Of a stretch of DNA of 8,018 nucleotides, positions 1-4,559 are shown piece after piece (within the stretch, counting starts at the first letter, position 1; every line of letters starts with the position of its first letter). The position numbers were made by a program, and so were the translations under genes. Source of the stretch: Microcaldota archaeon (GTDB taxonomy: Archaea; Micrarchaeota; Micrarchaeia; Micrarchaeales; CABMGC01); contig JASHTL010000112.1 of assembly GCA_030040595.1 (NCBI GenBank), forward strand, positions 1-8,018, written 5' to 3'. The notes beneath the pieces are model-generated. The model ran no database searches and was not told where the DNA came from. It saw only the letters and a list, made by a program, of their open reading frames with translations.

Positions 1-488
1 AAGCTCACACCGCCTATCTGGGGCTTGCTCAGCTTGTACGTTGGCAGGAAGAGAGTATCGACCCTTGACCTGGGGTCCATTACGCCAAGGCAGTTCGGGC
101 CAAGCGTGACTATGTTGTACTTGTCTGCGATCTCGACCAGCTCTTTTTGCAGGTCAGTGTCCCCTACCTCTGCAAATCCTCCGCTTACCACTACAGCGGT
201 CTTTACCTTGGCCTTCCCGCACTCCTCCATTACCGAAGGCACGATCTGCGCAGGAACAGCTATGACAGCGAGGTCGATGCTGTCCTTTATGGAGAGCACG
301 CTTTTGTACGCTTTAAGGCCTAGTATCTCATCGGCATTCTTGTTCACCGGATAGAGTTTGCCGTCATATCCCGAGTCAATGTAGTTCTGGAGTATCACAT
401 GGCCCACCTTGTCAGGGTCGCGCGACGCCCCTATTATCGCCACGCTTCTTGGCTTCAGCATAGGCCTTAGGTCCTTCTCTTTCGCCAT
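1..488 (-). CDS. ADP-forming acyl-CoA (acetyl-CoA) synthetase, alpha subunit, N-terminal part
   Basis: Partial gene; 162 codons are visible and the 3' end runs off the left edge. ACD enzymes convert acyl-CoA + ADP + Pi to acid + CoA + ATP in the cytoplasm, giving archaea ATP from fermentation of sugars, amino acids or fatty acids; the alpha subunit binds CoA and carries the phosphorylated catalytic His. Seen: a Rossmann-type CoA-binding domain starting with IIGASRDPDKVG (residues 18-29), then a succinyl-CoA-synthetase-like segment with SGGFAEVG (from 102) and GPNCLG (130-135). The catalytic His lies further along and outside the window. The ATG at 488 is preceded by GAGG with a 7-nt spacer inside the end of the beta gene, and the gap to the beta stop is 2 nt, so the two are surely cotranscribed. 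A later Met (residue 10) is possible but less likely. Whether the substrate is acetate or a longer or aryl acid cannot be told. Confidence 0.92.
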   Translation of the reverse strand, partial: MAKEKDLRPMLKPRSVAIIGASRDPDKVGHVILQNYIDSGYDGKLYPVNKNADEILGLKAYKSVLSIKDSIDLAVIAVPAQIVPSVMEECGKAKVKTAVVVSGGFAEVGDTDLQKELVEIADKYNIVTLGPNCLGVMDPRSRVDTLFLPTYKLSKPQIGGVS

Positions 489-490
489 GT

Positions 491-1111
491 TCATTCCTCA
501 AGTATTCTTATATCAACGATCTGGTAGCCCTTGTCCGTGATTATGACAGGGTTCAGGTCAAGTTCGCTTATAGAATCGTTCTCCAGCATCAGCTTCGCTA
601 CCTTAGTCAGCAGTTCCTGTATCAGCTTGGTGTGCTTTCCGTCGTGCGTTATTATGCGCTGCGACTTCAGCTGTGCAAGCATGTCCTCGGTGTCGTACTT
701 CGAGATAGGCGCGACCCTAAGGGCGAAGTCCCTGAATATCTCCACGTATATGCCCCCAAGGCCTATCAGCACGACCTTTCCGAACTGCGGGTCTGTCCTG
801 CCGCCTATTATTATCTCGTTTCCCTGTTCCGACATTCGTTGCACAATTATGTCGTAAGGCTTCAGCTTCTCTGCCTTCCTGTGAAGCTCGTTGTACGCGG
901 CTGTTATTTCATCAGGATTTGATAGGTTCAGCCTGACAAGTCCAGCCTTTGATTTGTGCAGCTGTTTGTCGGACAGCACCTTCATCACGATAGGTTTTCC
1001 TTTTGAGAACCTTACCGCCTCTTTTGCGCTCTCCACGTATCCGCTCTCTATGCTGTGTATGCCGTATTTTGAGAGCAGGTCCCTCGCTTTCATGTAGTCC
1101 AGCAGTGTCAT
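491..1111 (-). CDS. ADP-forming acyl-CoA (acetyl-CoA) synthetase, beta subunit (ATP-grasp)
   Basis: The 206-aa nucleotide-binding partner of the downstream alpha subunit; it takes phosphate from the alpha-subunit His and passes it to ADP. Seen: an ATP-grasp fold with LHKSKAG at 51-57, whose H52 matches the second phosphorylated His described for archaeal ACD beta subunits; the nucleotide-site block with E99, DPQFG (107-111), IGLGGIYVE (116-124) and RVAPI (132-136); and the metal-binding ELDLNP (183-188). It is somewhat shorter than the usual about 230 aa, with the N-terminal helix region trimmed. The ATG at 1111 follows the upstream stop by 7 nt, and GTGA overlapping that stop could act as the ribosome site. 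Gene order beta-alpha as separate subunits is typical of many archaea, whereas others carry a fused protein. Substrate specificity is not determined. Confidence 0.93.
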   Translation of the reverse strand: MTLLDYMKARDLLSKYGIHSIESGYVESAKEAVRFSKGKPIVMKVLSDKQLHKSKAGLVRLNLSNPDEITAAYNELHRKAEKLKPYDIIVQRMSEQGNEIIIGGRTDPQFGKVVLIGLGGIYVEIFRDFALRVAPISKYDTEDMLAQLKSQRIITHDGKHTKLIQELLTKVAKLMLENDSISELDLNPVIITDKGYQIVDIRILEE

Positions 1112-1118
1112 AGACTCA

Positions 1119-1853
1119 CTATATGATGTGGAGGAAGAAGAGCGCGATGATTATTACTATTATAACTACCACGACAAGCGGGAGTCCGAGCGTCTTTGAG
1201 AAAGGCTTGCCATGGAGCTTGACAGTTTCGGCTGCGCCTGGCATCGCAACATCATTCTGGCCTGTTTGCTGCTGTGTTGCTGGGCCTGGCCGCTGCGTTA
1301 CCGCTGCTGCGCCGGGTTGCTGCTGAGCCGTCTGCTGTGCTTGGCCTTCGGGCTTCTGTTGCTGCATCTGCGGATGCTCCCTCGGCTTCTGTACCGTGGG
1401 AACAGTACCGGCTTTCAGGAACCCTGTCTCTGTCAGGAGCAGGTCTACACCGCCGCTCTTAAGCTCGTATATCATGTAACCCTGCTTGTTCAGCTTGTAG
1501 AGACGCAATGCCATGTCCTTGGGCCTGAGATTAAGCGTGTTCTGCAAGTCTGCGGGCATGCGCTTGCCTCCTGAAAGCTGCGCGAGTATCGCCTCGTCCA
1601 GCTTGTCGTAGGGTTCCGCAGCCTTTGCATCAGCTTCGGCTATGAGCTTCTTGCCTGCCTCTGTAACCACTATCTCGTTAGGACCAGGATAATACGCCGT
1701 GAAGTCTATGAGCCCGTGCTGCTTCAGTGTGCCCGCGATGTTAGATGCGTCGAATATGCTTGCGTTTATGGCGCTGCCGAACCTCTCCAGCACAGTATTC
1801 GAAGTTATCTTCAGCAAGCAGGCAAGTTCAAGGAAATCAACCTCTTCGGCCAT
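1119..1853 (-). CDS. Tail-anchored membrane protein with two winged-helix domains
   Basis: Not a recognised named family. The 244 aa fall into four parts: a first winged-helix-like region (about 5-78, ending in a wing with IVVTEAGKKL), a second one (about 82-148, with LRPKDMALRLYKLNKQGYM as recognition-type helix and LLLTETG as wing), a Gln/Pro/Ala-rich low-complexity linker (about 150-215), and one strongly hydrophobic helix at the extreme C-terminus (about 222-244, mostly Val/Ile/Leu). There is no N-terminal signal, so I infer tail anchoring with the DNA-binding-like part in the cytoplasm. It is the first gene of the operon with ACD beta and alpha, so a role in controlling or positioning energy metabolism is possible but unproven. 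The ATG at 1853 has no SD; a TATA-like TTTTTAA about 33 nt upstream predicts a leader of only a few nt. The winged helices could instead mediate protein contacts. Confidence 0.8.
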   Translation of the reverse strand: MAEEVDFLELACLLKITSNTVLERFGSAINASIFDASNIAGTLKQHGLIDFTAYYPGPNEIVVTEAGKKLIAEADAKAAEPYDKLDEAILAQLSGGKRMPADLQNTLNLRPKDMALRLYKLNKQGYMIYELKSGGVDLLLTETGFLKAGTVPTVQKPREHPQMQQQKPEGQAQQTAQQQPGAAAVTQRPGPATQQQTGQNDVAMPGAAETVKLHGKPFSKTLGLPLVVVVIIVIIIALFFLHII

Positions 1854-1883
1854 ATTAATCTAAATAACTTTACATGCCAATAG

Positions 1884-1890
1884 TTAAAAA
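1884..1890. promoter_or_regulatory. Shared TATA-like element of a divergent promoter
   Basis: The 69-nt gap between two divergent genes contains one clear A/T run, TTAAAAA on plus and TTTTTAA on minus. Its centre is about 33-34 nt from the ATG at 1853 and 36 nt from the TTG at 1923, both correct for archaeal TATA boxes with very short leaders. CTTTACA occurs on both sides (1868-1874 and 1902-1908), and ACATGC (1872-1877) is inverted as GCATGT (1911-1916). Function is inferred from position. Confidence 0.5.
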
Positions 1891-1914
1891 GTATTCGCGG
1901 CCTTTACAGTGCAT

Positions 1915-1920
1915 GTGATC
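1915..1920 (+). promoter_or_regulatory. Ribosome binding site deciding the TTG start of the beta-CASP gene
   Basis: GTGATC matches the part of the archaeal SD consensus (GGAGGTGATC) that sits closest to the start codon. It precedes TTG by 2 nt. Upstream in frame there is no ATG, GTG or TTG before the TAG at 1881-1883, so TTG is the best start. Confidence 0.55.
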
Positions 1921-1922
1921 TT

Positions 1923-3170
1923 TTGGAAATAAGATTTCTAGGTGGAGCCGGAGAGGTCGGAAGATCCGGCTTCCTTATTGAAGGGAGCAGCAGGATCCTT
2001 CTTGACTATGGCATAAAGCTGGACCATAAGACGGAATATCCGGAGGAAGCGGGGCATGTGGACGCTTTTGTGCTGAGCCATGCGCACCTGGACCACAGTG
2101 GCTTCGCCCCTGCTCTTTACGATTCATCGCTGCCTATGGCAATAGGCACAGCTCCAACGAGAGACCTGTCCGAACTGCTTATAGAGGACTCGATAAAGAT
2201 AAACAGGCTGCAGAGAACAGGGCAGAAGTTCGTGAAGAGGGAGCTTCGGGCATTCCTCAACAGCTATGTGCCGTGCGGATACAACGACCGGGTGGACGTT
2301 GGCGAGTATGCCGTAACCCTTCACAATGCGGGCCACATAAGCGGCAGCGCCATCACAAGCGTGGAGGGCAGGAAGGGAAGGGTGCTAGCTTATACAGGGG
2401 ACTTCAAGCCTGTGCCACAGCTTCTGCATCACGGAGCCGACCTTGTAAAGTGCGATATACTCATTACCGAATCGACATATGCACTGAAGGACCATCCTGA
2501 CCGTGAGGAGCTGAGGAAGAAGTTCACTGCCGATGTCAAAGATGTCATTGACTCGAACGGAGTGGCGCTTATACCGGTCTTTGCGGTGGGAAGAGCGCAG
2601 GAGATGCTTGCGATGCTGGAGGAGGAAGGGCTTGCAGGCAGGGCCTACATAGACGGCATGGCTAAGTCTGCGACGGAGATAGTCATGGATTACCATTCTT
2701 TCATAGACAACCCTGGGTTGTTGCAGAAGGCGATGGACAACGTCAACTGGATAAGGACTCCCCGGGACAGGCAGCGCGCATTGGCAGGCGGCACAATAAT
2801 AGTGACAACTGCAGGCATGCTGAATGGCGGACCCGTTCTCAACTACCTCACTAGGCTTAATCGCAATTCCAGGATCTTCCTTACTGGCTACCAGGCAGAG
2901 GGCACGAACGGCAGGAACCTGATGGAGGGAAGGCCTCTTGAGATTGATGACAGAACCATAAAGGTGAAGACGCCCTTCTCATCATACGATTTCTCTGCGC
3001 ACGCAGGAAGGAGCGACCTGTACGATTACATAAGGAGAGCGGATCCGGAAACGGTGATATGCGTGCATGGAGAGAGGGAGAGCTCCAAGAGCATGGCTGA
3101 GGAGCTGAAGCTGGAGGGTTTCGACGCGCGGGCGCCAATGATAGGCGAAAGGATAAGCCTTGATTTCTGA
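1923..3170 (+). CDS. Beta-CASP metallo-beta-lactamase ribonuclease, aCPSF2-like
   Basis: A 415-aa archaeal homologue of the CPSF73 cleavage nuclease; such proteins are endo- and/or 5'-3' exoribonucleases in RNA processing and decay. Seen in order: N-terminal FLGGAGEVGRSGF typical of this group; D28; the zinc motif HAHLDH at 53-58; H138 in HNAGH; D160 in YTGDF; the beta-CASP insert with motif A E183 (ITEST); motif B H360 (FSAHAGR); motif C H382 (VHGE). Histidine at motif C is associated with RNA- rather than DNA-acting members. All metal ligands appear intact. The length and lack of N-terminal KH domains exclude aCPSF1; the N-terminus resembles aCPSF2 rather than aRNase J. The start is TTG with a GTGATC site just before it. 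It diverges from the winged-helix gene and converges on ssb, with stops 2 nt apart. Confidence 0.93.
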   Translation: MEIRFLGGAGEVGRSGFLIEGSSRILLDYGIKLDHKTEYPEEAGHVDAFVLSHAHLDHSGFAPALYDSSLPMAIGTAPTRDLSELLIEDSIKINRLQRTGQKFVKRELRAFLNSYVPCGYNDRVDVGEYAVTLHNAGHISGSAITSVEGRKGRVLAYTGDFKPVPQLLHHGADLVKCDILITESTYALKDHPDREELRKKFTADVKDVIDSNGVALIPVFAVGRAQEMLAMLEEEGLAGRAYIDGMAKSATEIVMDYHSFIDNPGLLQKAMDNVNWIRTPRDRQRALAGGTIIVTTAGMLNGGPVLNYLTRLNRNSRIFLTGYQAEGTNGRNLMEGRPLEIDDRTIKVKTPFSSYDFSAHAGRSDLYDYIRRADPETVICVHGERESSKSMAEELKLEGFDARAPMIGERISLDF

Positions 3171-3172
3171 CT

Positions 3173-3523
3173 TTACTCGTTGAAATCGCTGTCCGATTCC
3201 TGAGATTCAGAAGGAGAGGACTCTCCGCTGCCCTTTTCAAGAACTTCTATCTTGCCGTACTTGCCTGTCGAGAGCTGGGGGGTGCCCTTGTACTCGCTTA
3301 CGTAGCCGTTGGTTATCTTTATCTTGTCTCCGACTCCGATCGAGTCTATGTCCTTTTCCCATAGCGAGATCGTGATGCTTCCGCTGTCATCCTTCAGCGT
3401 GGCCCTTGCCACGTTCAGCCTCTTGCCGTACTTTGTAACCACTTCGCGAGGCTCTGATTTCTCGACTACGGTGGCCTCTATTTCGACGCTGCTGGCGCCG
3501 GCTTTCAACTCACTTATCTTCAC
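3173..3523 (-). CDS. ssb: Single-stranded DNA-binding protein, single OB fold (crenarchaeal SSB type)
   Basis: A 116-aa protein with one OB fold (about 1-95) and an acidic, Ser/Glu/Asp-rich tail (about 97-116). It resembles Sulfolobus SSB, and the three aromatic residues that stack on ssDNA there (W56, W75, F79) correspond to W55, Y74 and Y78 here. It likely coats ssDNA in replication and repair and may recruit partners through the tail. The start is GTG: GGTGAT lies 4 nt before it, and the only nearby ATG in frame runs into TAA directly ahead of the GTG. It lies 99 nt downstream of pop5 and has its own TATA-like elements, so it may be transcribed separately. Its stop is 2 nt from that of the convergent beta-CASP gene. 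An RPA-like or general OB-fold RNA-binding role is the alternative. Confidence 0.85.
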   Translation of the reverse strand: MKISELKAGASSVEIEATVVEKSEPREVVTKYGKRLNVARATLKDDSGSITISLWEKDIDSIGVGDKIKITNGYVSEYKGTPQLSTGKYGKIEVLEKGSGESSPSESQESDSDFNE

Positions 3524-3527
3524 TTAT

Positions 3528-3533
3528 ATCACC
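3528..3533 (-). promoter_or_regulatory. Ribosome binding site of ssb
   Basis: GGTGAT on the minus strand, 4 nt before the GTG start at 3523. An overlapping ATG at 3535 opens a three-codon frame (ATG GTG ATA TAA) that ends immediately before the GTG, so it cannot be the ssb start. Confidence 0.6.
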
Positions 3534-3566
3534 ATAAGTAGCAAGAGGTATTAGCAGGATACAGGT

Positions 3567-3606
3567 ATATTAAACCTATAGTAGGGGTTTCGCTTTTCTT
3601 TATAAA
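3567..3606 (-). promoter_or_regulatory. Candidate ssb promoter with two TATA-like elements and an inverted repeat
   Basis: The 99-nt gap between pop5 and ssb holds two TATA-like boxes on the minus strand: TTTATAAA (3599-3606), predicting a leader of about 50 nt, and TTTAATATA (3567-3574), predicting one of about 20 nt. Between them is an imperfect inverted repeat (AAACC at 3572-3576 with GGTTT at 3586-3590, containing CCTA and TAGG) that could be an operator or a leader hairpin. Which box is used cannot be told from sequence alone. Confidence 0.4.
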
Positions 3607-3622
3607 TGTACTGTCGTCGTAA

Positions 3623-3955
3623 TTATGCAATTTTGTAGATTTTACCGGCAAGTTCTTCCAGTTTCCTGACGCTGCCGCTGCTCCTTATCGTGCAAAACCC
3701 GAGTTCCCTGCCGTTGAGCTGCTTTATGAAAGAGAGCGCCAGTATTATGTGGCCCTCCCCCCCTCTGCTGGTGCGCATTACAAACACCCTGTCGTTGATT
3801 TGCCTCATGACCTTTGGGCCTGAGTTCATGTACCCGAACTCGCCGATCACCTTTGCTATGCCCTCTGCAAGGCTTCTCTGTCCCTCCTTCGATCCTAGGT
3901 CCACCTCCCTGGACGCCTCTACAAGCAGGTATCTCGACTTTCTCCTAGCTATCAA
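3623..3955 (-). CDS. rnp2: RNase P protein component 2 (Pop5)
   Basis: A protein of about 110 aa, part of the archaeal RNase P holoenzyme that removes tRNA 5' leaders; Pop5 pairs with Rpp30 to activate the catalytic RNA. Seen: SRYLLVEA near the N-terminus (first strand), a central helix with AEGIAKVIGEFG, the RVFVMRTSRG strand region, and the C-terminal IRSSGSVRKLEE that matches the family's SGT(I/V)RK block. The gene overlaps the end of rpp30 by 11 nt if it starts at TTG 3955, which has GGTGA (3965-3961) five nt upstream. Alternatives in the same frame are GTG 3964 and ATG 3991, the latter 3 nt after AGGAGG; the frame stays open to 4021. The extra residues look like a shadow of conserved rpp30 sequence, so I prefer 3955, with moderate certainty about the start only. 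Confidence 0.85.
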   Translation of the reverse strand: MIARRKSRYLLVEASREVDLGSKEGQRSLAEGIAKVIGEFGYMNSGPKVMRQINDRVFVMRTSRGGEGHIILALSFIKQLNGRELGFCTIRSSGSVRKLEELAGKIYKIA

Positions 3956-4460
3956 TATAGTCACCGAGTCTTGACAATGCCATCCTGCCATTTCCCTCCT
4001 GCATCCCCAGGAACTTTGCAATCTCTATCAGCTGTGCGGGTGAGAGCATGTAATCCAGGCTTTTGGCCCCCGATATGAGTATAATCTCGCATTTAGCGGC
4101 AAGGGCTGCCTTCACCAGGCCGCGGATCCTTCCGATGTTCCTGTACCTGTCTGAAGCATATGGGGAGAATATGTAGTGTATGTCTATTATTACAGGCTTT
4201 TCTGCTTCCTTGGCAGCGGCAAGTGCCTTCGCCACTATCTCGTTGTCCTCCAGCGATATGCCTATTGTCTCTTGATTCCTTATTGCCTTAATCAGTTGGG
4301 CCGCATCCTTGCTGCGTATTATCTGTTTCCTGACCGACTGGCCAGGTTTCTGCACTATGTCCAGGTCCCTGCCTAATGCGTATATCCTTGAGAATCCGAG
4401 TCTGGAGGTTAGTGTGGAATCGACGCCGTTATTAATATCGACAATATCGAAGACTTTCAT
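3945..4460 (-). CDS. rnp3: RNase P protein component 3 (Rpp30)
   Basis: A TIM-barrel-like RNase P protein that binds Pop5; about 171 aa from the ATG at 4460, shorter than the usual about 210 aa of archaeal Rpp30. Seen: the C-terminal half is most typical, with IIDIHYIFSPY, the helix NIGRIRGLVKAALAAKCEII, LISGAKS, the LSPAQLIEIAKFLGM block and MALSRLGDYI. The N-terminal part (MKVFDIVDINNG) lacks the usual Asp-x-His look of the first strand. The frame stays open to 4508, but a TATA-like TTTAATT sits 24-30 nt before ATG 4460, so I choose 4460 and expect a leaderless mRNA. It overlaps pop5, the standard archaeal pairing, which strengthens both calls. Confidence 0.86.
   Translation of the reverse strand: MKVFDIVDINNGVDSTLTSRLGFSRIYALGRDLDIVQKPGQSVRKQIIRSKDAAQLIKAIRNQETIGISLEDNEIVAKALAAAKEAEKPVIIDIHYIFSPYASDRYRNIGRIRGLVKAALAAKCEIILISGAKSLDYMLSPAQLIEIAKFLGMQEGNGRMALSRLGDYIDS
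3961..3965 (-). promoter_or_regulatory. Ribosome binding site favouring the TTG start of pop5
   Basis: GGTGA within the last codons of rpp30, five nt before TTG 3955. The same core is used before ssb and the beta-CASP gene. A competing AGGAGG (4000-3995) lies 3 nt before ATG 3991 but may simply reflect rpp30 codons for Gln-Glu-Gly. Confidence 0.4.
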
Positions 4461-4483
4461 GTCTTTACTATGCAGGGGCAAGG

Positions 4484-4490
4484 AATTAAA
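4484..4490 (-). promoter_or_regulatory. TATA-like element of the rpp30-pop5 operon
   Basis: TTTAATT on the minus strand, centred 27 nt before ATG 4460. At the usual archaeal TATA-to-start distance, transcription would begin at or next to the ATG. The rest of the 99-nt gap (4461-4559) shows no ORF worth calling, no poly-T terminator and no strong hairpin. Confidence 0.5.
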
Positions 4491-4559
4491 GCATGCGGTA
4501 TGCGCCAACCGAGGCCCAATGCGACAAGAAACCAGCGGAACGTGTTATTCTGCCTAATT

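Noticed and set aside
632..922. Plus-strand ORFs antisense to the ACD genes
   Set aside because: The minus-strand frames encode clear ACD subunits with family motifs; the antisense translations have no features.
1923..3170. Archaeal RNase J or aCPSF1 identity for the beta-CASP protein
   Set aside because: There are no N-terminal KH domains, and the opening FLGGAGEVGRS plus 415-aa length fit aCPSF2 better. The distinction from aRNase J rests on recall of family N-termini and is not absolute.
3956..4021. Extension of pop5 up to 4021
   Set aside because: The added residues overlap the conserved C-terminal block of rpp30 and look like its shadow. ATG 3991 with AGGAGG nearby remains a possible alternative and is noted in the gene entry.
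4461..4508. Extension of rpp30 to the upstream ATG at 4508
   Set aside because: The 16 extra residues do not resemble the family, and the best TATA-like element (4484-4490) would lie inside the coding region.
4461..4559. Terminator or small RNA between the giant gene and rpp30
   Set aside because: There is no poly-T run on the minus strand after the stop and no convincing stem or box C/D pattern.
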